DNA of 14,539 bases from JACORV01 sp041484135 (lineage in GTDB: Bacteria > Gemmatimonadota > Gemmatimonadetes > Gemmatimonadales > JACORV01). Of this stretch, positions 6,148 through 14,539 are shown piece by piece; the stretch's first letter is position 1; each line of letters starts with the position of its first letter. The stretch is taken from positions 1-14,539 of the forward strand of contig JBGPHD010000070.1 in NCBI GenBank assembly GCA_041484135.1. The letters are read 5' to 3'. The notes under the pieces are model-generated. The model was not told the DNA's origin and did not search any database. It saw only the letters and a list, made by a program, of their open reading frames with translations. The translations under genes were made by a program, and so were the position numbers.

Positions 6148-7047
6148 ATGAAAGAGCCGACCACCGTCCGCAAACGCCGGCGTCCGAGCAAGCCGCTCCT
6201 GCCGCTCGGCCCAGGCGAGTCGGATCGGGATATCCTCGACCAGTACCTCTACGAGGTGTCGGTCACCCCCCTCCTCAAGCCGCATGAGGAGATCGAGCTG
6301 GCCAAGAAGGTCCGCTCGGGGGATCATGACGCCATGCAGGAGCTGGTGCGCCGCAACCTGCGGTTCGTCATCTCCGTCGCCAAGAAGTACCAGAACCGGG
6401 GCCTCCCGCTCACCGACCTCATCGGCGAGGGGAACGTCGGCCTGATGACGGCCGCGCGGAAGTTCGACCCGGACCAGGGCGTGAAGTTCATCTCCTACGC
6501 CGTGTGGTGGATCCGTCAGGCGATCCTCGCCTCGCTCGCGCGCCAGGGCCGCACCGTGCGCGTGCCCCTCAACCGCACCGCGGACCTTTCCAAGATCGTC
6601 CGCACGGCGGAGGCGCTGCGCCAGTCGATGCGGCGCGAGCCCACGCCCGAAGAGATCGCCAAGGCCACCGGCCTCTCGCTCGAGGTGGTGCAGTCGCTCG
6701 CCGCGCTCAACAGCGGCGAGGTCCGCCTCGACGCGCCGCTCGACCCGGACGGGGACCGCTCGCTCATCGAGCGCTTCGTCTCGGACGAGGGGCCGAGCAC
6801 CGAGGACCGGGCGATGGACCGCTTCCTCGCCCAGGAGATCGAGAACGCGCTCGCCACGCTCCCGCCCCGGGACGCCAAGGTGCTGCGCCTCTACTTCGGG
6901 CTCGACGGCGGGCGCGAGCACACGCTGGAGGAGATCGGCGGGATGCTCGGGGTCACCCGCGAGCGGATCCGCCAGCTCCGGGACCGCGCCCTGAAGCGGC
7001 TCCGCGAGGGCACCGTCGGCAAGGCGCTCGCCAGCTTCGCCGCGTAG
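6148..7047 (+). CDS. rpoD: Principal-type sigma-70 factor (RpoD/SigA family)
   Basis: A protein of 299 residues. The ATG at 6148 has AAGGA five bases upstream; the frame is open back to 5926 but that part overlaps tRNA-Ala and its leader. Region 1.2 starts about residue 24 (D-R-D-I-L-D-Q-Y-L). Region 2 has R-N-L-R-F-V-I-S-V-A-K-K-Y, the core-binding D-L-I-G-E-G-N-V-G-L, and Y117-A-V-W-W-I-R-Q-A-I for -10 recognition and melting. Region 3 has P-T-P-E-E-I-A. Region 4.2 (residues about 259-286) has T-L-E-E-I-G ... V-T-R-E-R-I-R-Q-L for the -35. Region 1.1 is missing and there is no long non-conserved insert, as in short group 1 or group 2 sigmas. It may be the housekeeping factor or a close paralogue; the sequence alone does not settle which. 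It is divergent from the tRNA cluster and ends at a hairpin. Confidence 0.93.
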   Translation: MKEPTTVRKRRRPSKPLLPLGPGESDRDILDQYLYEVSVTPLLKPHEEIELAKKVRSGDHDAMQELVRRNLRFVISVAKKYQNRGLPLTDLIGEGNVGLMTAARKFDPDQGVKFISYAVWWIRQAILASLARQGRTVRVPLNRTADLSKIVRTAEALRQSMRREPTPEEIAKATGLSLEVVQSLAALNSGEVRLDAPLDPDGDRSLIERFVSDEGPSTEDRAMDRFLAQEIENALATLPPRDAKVLRLYFGLDGGREHTLEEIGGMLGVTRERIRQLRDRALKRLREGTVGKALASFAA

Positions 7048-7059
7048 GATCCATCGGCA

Positions 7060-7083
7060 GGGCGGCCCCGCACGGGGCCGCCC
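7060..7083 (+). terminator. GC-rich hairpin after the sigma factor gene
   Basis: A perfect 10-bp stem (7060-7069 with 7074-7083) around a GCAC loop, 12 bases after the stop. A weak T-containing stretch (CATTCTTTA) follows about 8 bases later. The core stem GGGCGGCCC/GGGCCGCCC matches the hairpin at 1034-1063. Confidence 0.7.
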
Positions 7084-7095
7084 GCCATCACATTC

Positions 7096-7124
7096 TTTAC
7101 CTCCATCCCCCCGCGCCGTATCTT
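7096..7124 (+). promoter_or_regulatory. Promoter of the mla operon, probably leaderless
   Basis: TTTACC (7096-7101) and TATCTT (7119-7124) are separated by 17 bp. The expected start is about 7131, which is the first base of the mlaE GTG codon. There is no Shine-Dalgarno sequence, so a leaderless transcript is the simplest reading. Confidence 0.5.
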
Positions 7125-7130
7125 CGCTCC

Positions 7131-7901
7131 GTGCTAGCGGTTATCGGCCGGCAAGCGGTCGGCGCCATCGCCGGGTTCGGGCGGTTCGGCCATTTCCTGG
7201 CCGACTCGGCCCGCGCCCTCCTTGACGCCCGTACCTGGGGGCGCGTCCTCGCCCAGCAGATGCGGCGCGTGGGCGTGGACTCCCTGCCCATCTCGCTATT
7301 CATCGCGGCGTTCACCGGGATCGTGCTGGCCCTGCTCGCCTCGTACACCTTCACCGGGGCCGTCCCGCCCTACCTCGTGGGCACGCTCGTCAGCAAGACC
7401 ATGCTGATGGAGCTGGGCCCCGTGCTCACCGCGCTGGCGCTGGCCGGCCGGGTGGGCGCGACGATGGCCGCCGAGCTGGGCACCATGTGCGTCACCGAAC
7501 AGGTGGACGCGCTCGAGACCCTGGCCTACGACCCGTTCGCGTACCTGGTGGTGCCGCGGGTGATCGCGGGCACCCTGATGTTCCCCATCATCGTCGCCCT
7601 CGTGATGGCCACCGGCCTGGTCACGGGCTGGCTCGCCGCGATCACGCTCCTCCCCGTCACCACCGCCGAGTTCATGCGGGGGATCACCAACTTCTATCTC
7701 CCGTTCGACTGGCAGTACGGCCTCATCAAGTCGGCGTCGTTCGGCTTCGTCATCACCCTCATCGGCTGCTTTCTCGGCCTCTCGACGCGCGGCGGCGCGG
7801 AGGGAGTCGGGATGGCGACCACCCGCACCGTGGTCTACAGCGCCGCGATGATCCTGGTCCTCGACGCCTACTGGGCCGTCACCCTGCTCCGGCACGGATG
7901 A
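7131..7901 (+). CDS. mlaE: MlaE-type lipid transport permease
   Basis: A protein of 256 residues, the usual length for MlaE/YrbE permeases. It starts with GTG at 7131, six bases after a TATCTT -10 and with no ribosome site. Hydrophobic segments lie about residues 50-75, 95-115, 145-175 and 200-250. The family signature near residue 95-125 is clear: E-L-G-P-V-L-T-A-L-A-L-A-G-R-V-G, then A-E-L-G-T-M and E-Q-V-D-A-L. It forms the inner-membrane part of an MCE ABC transporter that moves phospholipid between the membranes of diderm bacteria. The direction and exact lipid are not readable from sequence. Its stop overlaps the mlaF start (ATGA), so the two are translationally coupled. Confidence 0.93.
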   Translation: MLAVIGRQAVGAIAGFGRFGHFLADSARALLDARTWGRVLAQQMRRVGVDSLPISLFIAAFTGIVLALLASYTFTGAVPPYLVGTLVSKTMLMELGPVLTALALAGRVGATMAAELGTMCVTEQVDALETLAYDPFAYLVVPRVIAGTLMFPIIVALVMATGLVTGWLAAITLLPVTTAEFMRGITNFYLPFDWQYGLIKSASFGFVITLIGCFLGLSTRGGAEGVGMATTRTVVYSAAMILVLDAYWAVTLLRHG

Positions 7902-8695
7902 TCGAGTTCCGGGACCTCCACAAGGCGTTCGGCCCCAAGCGGGTGCTGGACGGCTTCTCGCTCACCGTCAACGACGGCGAGACGATGGTCATCATCGGCT
8001 ACTCCGGCACCGGCAAGAGCGTGGCCATCAAGCACGTGGTCGGCCTCCTCGAGCCGGACGCGGGCGGCGTGGCGGTGGACGGCGAGGTAGTGTCCGAGCT
8101 CGACCGCCCCCGCCTGACCGCGCTCCGCGCGCGCATCGGCTTCGTGTTCCAGTTCGCGGCGCTCTTCGACTCGATGTCGATCTACGAGAACGTCGCCTTC
8201 GGCCTCAGGCGCCGGACCGAGCTGAGCGAGGACGACATCGGGGCGCGGGTGGCCGAGGCGCTCAAGCTGGTGGATCTCGCGGGCACCGAGCAGCGCATGC
8301 CGGCCGAGCTCTCGGGCGGGATGCGCAAGCGCGTGGGGCTGGCCCGCGCAATCGCCATCCGGCCGGCCTACATGCTGTACGACGAGCCCACCACCGGGCT
8401 CGATCCCGTGACCTCGGCGGTGATCGACCGGCTCATGGTGCGCACCCGTGAGGCGCTCGGCGTCACCAGCATCGTCATCACCCACGACATGCGCTCGGCC
8501 TATGCCGTGGGCGACCGCATCGCGATGCTCTTCCAGGGGCGCGTGCGCGCGGTGGGAACGGTGAACGAGATCCGCACCTCCGCGGACCCGGTGGTGCGGG
8601 GATTCGTCGAGGGGCAGGCCGACGCCCGCGGCACCGAGGACGCGACGCCGCTCTCGCAGGCCGAAGAGGTCGCGGTCGAGGGAGCGCAGGGATGA
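7898..8695 (+). CDS. mlaF: MlaF-type ABC ATPase
   Basis: A protein of 265 residues. It starts at ATG 7898, which overlaps the mlaE stop. All ABC motifs are present: Walker A G-Y-S-G-T-G-K40-S, Q-loop F-V-F-Q, signature L138-S-G-G-M typical of Mla/MCE ATPases, Walker B Y-M-L-Y-D162-E163, D-loop and the switch His196 (T-H-D-M). The C-terminal extension of about 25 residues is acidic and variable. It powers lipid transport by the MlaE permease on the cytoplasmic face. No separate mlaB (STAS) gene is next to it. The end overlaps the mlaD start, and GAGGGAG (8678-8684) gives mlaD its own ribosome site. Confidence 0.94.
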   Translation: MIEFRDLHKAFGPKRVLDGFSLTVNDGETMVIIGYSGTGKSVAIKHVVGLLEPDAGGVAVDGEVVSELDRPRLTALRARIGFVFQFAALFDSMSIYENVAFGLRRRTELSEDDIGARVAEALKLVDLAGTEQRMPAELSGGMRKRVGLARAIAIRPAYMLYDEPTTGLDPVTSAVIDRLMVRTREALGVTSIVITHDMRSAYAVGDRIAMLFQGRVRAVGTVNEIRTSADPVVRGFVEGQADARGTEDATPLSQAEEVAVEGAQG

Positions 8696-9699
8696 AGCGC
8701 GCCAACGAGGTGCTGGTCGGCCTGGTGGTGCTCTCGGCCATCGTGGTGCTGGTGGTCGGGTCGGTCTGGCTGTCGCAGTCCCGGTTCGGCGGCAGCGACA
8801 TCATCAACGAGGCGCGCTTCCGGAGCATCGGCGGCCTCCAGAAGGGCAACCCGGTCCTGCTGCGCGGCGTGCGCATCGGCCGGGTCGAGGACATCACGTT
8901 AGGTGCCAGCAACTGGGTGAACGTCGGGCTGAAGATCCGGCGGGGCACCGAGCTGCCGGCGCAGCCGGTCGCGATCATCCGGTCCACCACGCTCTTCGGC
9001 GACTGGGGCGTGGACATCAGCTCGCGGGACGCGCTCCCCGACGAGCCGGAGATCCGCCGCCAGCTCGCGGACGCCGCGCGCGCCGGCGCCGACAAGTGGC
9101 CCGGCGCCACCCTCCCCGACGTGGGACAGCTCACCGCCCAGGCGGGCCGCATCGCCTCCGACATCGCCGTGATCTCGAGCCGGGTGCAGGACGCCTTCGA
9201 CTCGACCTCCGCGGTGCGGCTGCGCGGCGCGTTCCTCGACCTCTCGCGGCTCTCGCGCCAGCTCGCCGACATCACCCGCGCCCAGCAGGCCACCCTCACC
9301 CGGGTGGGCGAGAGCATCGACACCGGCACCGCCGCCCTCGCCCGCTCCGCCCAGGCGCTCCAGCGCACCACCCAGCGCGCCGACTCGGCCACCTCGCGCG
9401 AGCAGCTCCAGCGGATCTTCTCCCGCACCGACTCGATCACCGGCGACATCCGGAGCGTGGCCTCCGACCTCCGCGGCCTCTCCGCCTCCGCGGCCCGCCA
9501 GCAGGCCGCCTTCGACAGCATCGTCACCCACACCGATTCCATCCTGGCGCGCCTCGCGCGCGGCGAAGGCACGCTGGGACACCTGATGCGCAACGACTCG
9601 CTCTACAACGAGTCGGTCCGCACCGTGCAGTCGCTCAGGACCATGCTCGAGGACATGAAGGCGAATCCGCGGAAATACTTCTCCTTCTCGGTCTTCTGA
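8692..9699 (+). CDS. mlaD: MlaD-type MCE-domain lipid-binding protein
   Basis: A protein of 335 residues. A single N-terminal membrane helix (residues about 7-28) anchors it in the inner membrane. The MCE domain follows at about 38-115 (F-R-S-I-G-G-L-Q-K-G-N-P-V-L-L-R-G-V-R-I-G, then S-T-T-L-F-G-D-W-G-V). The remaining 200 residues are charged, Ala/Arg/Asp-rich helix with coiled-coil character, ending N-P-R-K-Y-F-S-F-S-V-F. It is much longer than E. coli MlaD (about 180 residues) and nearer to MCE proteins with a helical periplasmic extension, which could reach across the periplasm. It is the substrate-binding part of the MlaEFD complex. The last codons overlap the next gene (TGATG). A GTTAGGT word with a rare TTA codon lies at 8898-8904. 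Confidence 0.92.
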   Translation: MKRANEVLVGLVVLSAIVVLVVGSVWLSQSRFGGSDIINEARFRSIGGLQKGNPVLLRGVRIGRVEDITLGASNWVNVGLKIRRGTELPAQPVAIIRSTTLFGDWGVDISSRDALPDEPEIRRQLADAARAGADKWPGATLPDVGQLTAQAGRIASDIAVISSRVQDAFDSTSAVRLRGAFLDLSRLSRQLADITRAQQATLTRVGESIDTGTAALARSAQALQRTTQRADSATSREQLQRIFSRTDSITGDIRSVASDLRGLSASAARQQAAFDSIVTHTDSILARLARGEGTLGHLMRNDSLYNESVRTVQSLRTMLEDMKANPRKYFSFSVF

Positions 9700-10154
9700 T
9701 GTCCAGACGCGCGCAGCCCGCGGAGGAGACATCGGCGGGCGGAGTGATCTTCCGGCGCGGCGCGGAGGGGACGCGCGTCCTGCTCATCCGCGACTCGTAC
9801 CGGAACTGGGGCTTTCCCAAGGGTCACGTCGAGGAGGGTGAGGAGGCCGCCGCCGCCGCCGAGCGCGAGGTGGCCGAGGAGACCGGCCTCACGGACCTCG
9901 TGCTGCACGGCCCCATCCAGGAGATCGACTGGTTCTTCCGGTTCCGCGGCCGGCTCATCCACAAGACGTGCACCTTCTTCCTCTTCGAGAGCGCGGACGG
10001 CGAGGCGGTCCCGCAGGCCGAGGAGGGGATCACGGCCTGCCGCTGGCTCGGCGTGGAGGAGGCGATGCGCACCATCTCGTACGCCAACGCCCGGGACGTG
10101 CTGCGCGCGGCGGGCGCCATGGTCGAGCCGCTGGTCGCGCCGCCTCCCCCGTGA
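9699..10154 (+). CDS. Nudix hydrolase
   Basis: A protein of 151 residues. The ATG at 9699 overlaps the mlaD stop and has no ribosome site, so it relies on coupled translation. The Nudix box G-x5-E-x7-R-E-V-x-E-E-x-G-L is complete at residues 42-64, with Glu57, Glu60 and Glu61 as metal ligands. The lead-in N-W-G-F-P-K-G-H-V and the overall size resemble bacterial diadenosine polyphosphate hydrolases and MutT-like enzymes. It should cleave a nucleoside diphosphate linked to another group; the substrate is not readable. There is no signal peptide, so it is cytosolic. Its place inside an mla operon is unexplained by known Mla function. Confidence 0.92.
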   Translation: MSRRAQPAEETSAGGVIFRRGAEGTRVLLIRDSYRNWGFPKGHVEEGEEAAAAAEREVAEETGLTDLVLHGPIQEIDWFFRFRGRLIHKTCTFFLFESADGEAVPQAEEGITACRWLGVEEAMRTISYANARDVLRAAGAMVEPLVAPPPP

Positions 10155-10930
10155 GCCCGCCGGCCATCCTGACCTGGTTGGGCTCGGCCGGGGCGCGGCG
10201 CTGGCTCCGCCGCTCCGTCCCGCGCACCCGCGCCCGCCTCCTGGCGTGCCGGAACGGCGCCGAGCTCGAGCGCGCCCTCGCGGGCGCCCTCGTCGATGCT
10301 GTGGTCGTGGACGGGCGGCTCCCCGGCGCGCCCGAGGCGCTGGCCCGCGTCCGCGCTGCGTTCCCGCGGGTCCCGCGATTCGTCTACACGGCGTTCCGCC
10401 CCGACGATGGCCGGCTCCTCGCCTCCTGCGTCGGCGACGCGGCGGCGCATCCCATCGTGGAGGGGGTCGAGGACGCGGTGGTGGGCGACCTGGTCCTGCC
10501 GCGCACTGCCACGGCGCTGCGCCTCGACGCGCTCGCCAACGCGCCGCGGCTCCTCCGGCTCACTGATCCGCTGCAGGCCCGCGCCTGGGCCGAGGTCATG
10601 CGGCGCGTGGGCGGGCGCCTGCGCACCACGGACGTCGCCAAGGCGCTCCACGTCTCGCGCGAGCACCTGTCGCGCCAGTTCGGGGCGGGAGGCGCGCCGA
10701 ACCTCAAGCGGGTGATCGACCTCGCGCGCGCGGTGACGGCCGCGGACCTGCTGGCGAACCCGGGCCATTCGGTGCGCGGCGTGGCGCGCCTGCTGGGATT
10801 CGCGTCGGCGAGCCACCTGTCGGGCTCTTCCCGGCGGGTGGCCGGCGTGACGGCGCGCGACCTCGCGGACCTCGGCCCGCGCGGCGTCCTCGACGCCTTC
10901 CTCAGCGGCCGCATGCGCAGTCGGCACTGA
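10151..10930 (+). CDS. AraC-type HTH regulator with degenerate N-terminal domain
   Basis: A protein of 259 residues. The GTG start at 10151 overlaps the Nudix stop (GTGA), so it is coupled to the operon. The C-terminal domain (about 150-245) has two helix-turn-helix segments of the AraC/XylS type: R-T-T-D-V-A-K-A-L-H-V-S-R-E-H-L-S-R-Q-F, then V-R-G-V-A-R-L-L-G-F-A-S-A-S-H-L. The N-terminal 80 residues resemble a receiver fold (V-D-A-V-V-V-D-G-R-L-P-G, then F-V-Y-T-A-F), with the phosphoacceptor loop kept only loosely, so it may not be phosphorylated. A DNA-binding role is well supported; the target is unknown. Candidates are the operon's own promoter or the atp promoter just downstream. The stop is followed by the atpA promoter with no hairpin between. 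Confidence 0.8.
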   Translation: MSPPAILTWLGSAGARRWLRRSVPRTRARLLACRNGAELERALAGALVDAVVVDGRLPGAPEALARVRAAFPRVPRFVYTAFRPDDGRLLASCVGDAAAHPIVEGVEDAVVGDLVLPRTATALRLDALANAPRLLRLTDPLQARAWAEVMRRVGGRLRTTDVAKALHVSREHLSRQFGAGGAPNLKRVIDLARAVTAADLLANPGHSVRGVARLLGFASASHLSGSSRRVAGVTARDLADLGPRGVLDAFLSGRMRSRH

Positions 10931-10952
10931 CGGTGAGAGCGCCGTTTGCGCT

Positions 10953-10982
10953 TTGACTCTGCCGCGCATTCGTGATTAATTT
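10953..10982 (+). promoter_or_regulatory. Promoter of the atpAGD operon
   Basis: TTGACT (10953-10958) and TAATTT (10977-10982) are separated by 18 bp. The start near 10989 leaves a leader of about 39 bases that contains no Shine-Dalgarno sequence. This AT-rich patch stands out in GC-rich DNA. Confidence 0.55.
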
Positions 10983-11027
10983 CACAAGCTATTCTCGGAA
11001 TTCCTTCAACCCTGAAACCGCCCCCAA

Positions 11028-12599
<1,572 letters not shown>

Positions 12600-13511
12600 A
12601 TGGCGAAGACGCGCGCCCTCAAGCGGCGCATCCGCTCCGTCGAGAACACCCGCAAGATCACGCGGACGATGGAGATGGTCTCCACGTCCAAGCTCAAGCG
12701 GGCGCAGGACCGCGTGGTGGCGGCGCGTCCCTACGCGCAGGCGCTCGCGGCGGCCATCGGCGATCTGCTCACGCCGGAGCTGGCGGAGCGGTTCCCCCTG
12801 CTCCGGCAGCCGGCCCCGCCCGACAAGGGCGGTCCTCGGAAGGCCGCGATCCTCCTCGTCACGTCGAACCGCGGGCTCGCGGGCGCCTTCAACGCCAACC
12901 TCATCCGGGCGGCGCGGCACCTCATCCGGGAGCGTGAGGCCGACGGGTTCGAGGTGGATCTCGTCGGCGTGGGCAAGAAGGGGATCAAGTTCTTCCAGTT
13001 CATCCGGCGCACCTTTGCCGTGGCGCGGATCGACGTCGGCGACCGTCCCACCGCGGCCCATGCCGAGGAGCTGGCCGCGCCGCTGATGGCCGAGTACGCG
13101 GCGGGAAGGCTCGCGTCCGTGGACGTGGTCTTCGCCCACTTCAAGTCGGCGCTCTCGACCCCGCCCGCCGTGCTGCGCGTGCTTCCCGTGGAGGCGGGCG
13201 CCCCGAAAGCCGGAGGGGCGGCCGGCGCGGAGCGGAAGGCCGGCGTCGCGACCAACTACATCCTCAAGCCGGGGGCCGACGAGCTGGTGGGCGCGCTGCT
13301 CCCGTTGTACGTGAAGAACATGGTGTACCGCGCCCTGGTGGAGACGGCGGCGTCGGAGCACGGCGCCCGGCGCACGGCGATGAAGAACGCGACCGACAGC
13401 GCGGGCGAGATGCTGGACATCCTGACCCGCAACTTCAACCGGGCGCGGCAGGCGCAGATCACGCAGGAGCTGGCGGAGATCGTGGGCGGAGCCGAGGCAC
13501 TGAAAGGATAG
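12600..13511 (+). CDS. atpG: ATP synthase F1 subunit gamma
   Basis: A protein of 303 residues, somewhat longer than usual (about 286). The N-terminal helix carries the signature K-R-R-I-R-S-V-E-N-T-R-K-I-T-R-T-M-E-M-V, and the C-terminal helix ends N-R-A-R-Q-A-Q-I-T-Q-E-L-A-E-I. These two form the coiled-coil rotor shaft inside the alpha3beta3 ring. The middle domain holds L-L-V-T-S-N-R-G-L-A-G-A-F-N. Extra length sits in an Ala/Gly/Lys-rich loop (about residues 198-220). It starts with no gap after atpA, so translation is coupled. Confidence 0.97.
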   Translation: MAKTRALKRRIRSVENTRKITRTMEMVSTSKLKRAQDRVVAARPYAQALAAAIGDLLTPELAERFPLLRQPAPPDKGGPRKAAILLVTSNRGLAGAFNANLIRAARHLIREREADGFEVDLVGVGKKGIKFFQFIRRTFAVARIDVGDRPTAAHAEELAAPLMAEYAAGRLASVDVVFAHFKSALSTPPAVLRVLPVEAGAPKAGGAAGAERKAGVATNYILKPGADELVGALLPLYVKNMVYRALVETAASEHGARRTAMKNATDSAGEMLDILTRNFNRARQAQITQELAEIVGGAEALKG

Positions 13512-13519
13512 AGGGCGTC

Positions 13520-14539
13520 ATGGCGGACAATATGGGCAAGGTCGTGCAGGTCATCGGCCCCGTGCTCGACGTGGAGTTCGAGCCCGAGCATCTCCCCGAG
13601 CTCTACACGGCGCTCAAGGTGCGGGGCGAGAACGTGAGCCTGACGGCCGAGGTGCAGCAGCACATCGGCCGCAACCAGGTGCGCGCGGTGGCGATGACCT
13701 CGACCGACGGCGTGGTGCGCGGGATGGGGGCCCTGGACACCGGCGGCCCCATCACGGTGCCGGTCGGCAAGCACGCGCTGGGGCGCATCCTCAACGTGCT
13801 CGGCGAGCCGGTGGACGGCGGGCCGCCGATCCCGGCCGACGTGGAGCGGTGGCCCATCCACCGCGACCCGCCCAAGTTCACCGACCTCGAGCCCAAGACC
13901 GAGATCTTCGAGACCGGGATCAAGGTCATCGACCTCATCGCCCCGTTCGTGAAGGGCGGCAAGATCGGGCTCTTCGGCGGCGCCGGCGTGGGCAAGACCG
14001 TCATCATCATGGAGCTGATCAACAACGTGCAGAAGGGGCACGGCGGACGCTCGGTCTTCTGCGGCGTGGGCGAGCGCACCCGCGAGGGGAACGACCTCTA
14101 CCTCGAGATGAAGGAGAGCAACGTCCTGGGCTCGGTGGCCTTGATCTACGGCCAGATGAACGAGCCGCCGGGCGCCCGGCTCCGGGTCGGGCTCTCGGGC
14201 CTCACGGTCGCCGAGTACTTCCGCGACGTCGAGGGCCAGGACGTGCTGGTCTTCATCGACAACATCTTCCGGTTCACGCAGGCGGGGTCCGAGGTGTCGG
14301 CGCTGTTAGGCAGGATGCCGAGCGCTGTGGGGTACCAGCCCACGCTGGCCACCGAGATGGGCGACCTCCAGGAGCGCATCACCTCGACCAAGAGCGGTTC
14401 GATCACGTCGGTGCAGGCCATCTACGTCCCCGCGGACGACATCACCGACCCGGCGCCGGCGACGACGTTCGCTCACCTCGACGCCAGCACGCTCCTCTCG
14501 CGGCAGATCGTCGAGCTCGGGATCTACCCCGCCGTCGAT
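13520..14539 (+). CDS. atpD: ATP synthase F1 subunit beta, 3'-partial
   Basis: The first 340 residues; the window ends mid-gene. ATG 13520 has GAGGG four bases upstream (13511-13515), and an in-frame ATG at 13532 is a less likely start. Catalytic features present are Walker A G-G-A-G-V-G-K159-T160, G-E-R-T-R-E-G-N-D-L, Walker B V-L-V-F-I-D-N-I-F-R, and G-S-E-V-S-A-L-L-G-R-M-P-S-A-V-G-Y-Q. The DELSEED region lies beyond the edge. Beta holds the catalytic sites. Inside the conserved L-G-R segment the gene uses a rare TTA codon in the word GTTAGGC (14305-14311). The epsilon gene (atpC) would be expected next but is outside the window. Confidence 0.98.
   Translation, partial: MADNMGKVVQVIGPVLDVEFEPEHLPELYTALKVRGENVSLTAEVQQHIGRNQVRAVAMTSTDGVVRGMGALDTGGPITVPVGKHALGRILNVLGEPVDGGPPIPADVERWPIHRDPPKFTDLEPKTEIFETGIKVIDLIAPFVKGGKIGLFGGAGVGKTVIIMELINNVQKGHGGRSVFCGVGERTREGNDLYLEMKESNVLGSVALIYGQMNEPPGARLRVGLSGLTVAEYFRDVEGQDVLVFIDNIFRFTQAGSEVSALLGRMPSAVGYQPTLATEMGDLQERITSTKSGSITSVQAIYVPADDITDPAPATTFAHLDASTLLSRQIVELGIYPAVD

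Overview
This window comes from a high-GC, diderm (two-membrane) bacterium. Coding DNA is dense, third codon positions are strongly G/C, several genes start with GTG, and stop/start overlaps are frequent. The mix of genes suggests Gemmatimonadota or a near relative: a short sigma-70 without region 1.1, an Mla-type transport operon with a long MlaD, an odd AraC-type regulator with a degenerate N-terminus, RCC1-repeat lipoproteins, and a secreted S9 peptidase. That placement is an inference from gene style, not a measured phylogeny. The window is mostly housekeeping DNA. I see no phage, insertion sequence, CRISPR array or defence island.

Layout. Positions 1-1011 hold an unrecognised gene cut by the left edge, coupled to a small secreted PPC-like domain protein, ending at a strong hairpin. 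A minus-strand outer-membrane beta-barrel candidate (1087-1755) converges on that hairpin. Its promoter region, shared with a divergent seven-bladed RCC1-repeat lipoprotein (1938-3107), holds a perfect 14-bp palindrome. A secreted oligopeptidase B-like serine peptidase follows (3169-5343) with its own promoter. Next comes a minus-strand cluster of six tRNA genes (5417-5967), transcribed Ala-Gly-Val-Arg-Pro-Arg from a good promoter at 6018-6046. Divergent from it is the principal-type sigma factor gene (6148-7047), which ends at a hairpin.

From 7131 to 10930 lies a tightly overlapped operon: mlaE, mlaF, mlaD, a Nudix hydrolase and an AraC-type regulator. The first three form an MCE lipid-transport system between inner and outer membrane. 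The last two genes ride along by translational coupling, and their link to lipid transport is unknown. From 11028 to the right edge are F1 ATP synthase genes atpA, atpG and atpD (cut). They have their own promoter, and no delta or Fo genes lie upstream.

The most interesting signals are small. Three of the four in-frame TTA leucine codons I found sit in the same word, GTTAGG. The tRNA-Ala gene encodes CCA and abuts tRNA-Gly with no spacer. There are apparently leaderless promoters, a 9-bp direct repeat bracketing the tRNA promoter at exactly 42 bp, and two GC-rich terminators with the same stem sequence.
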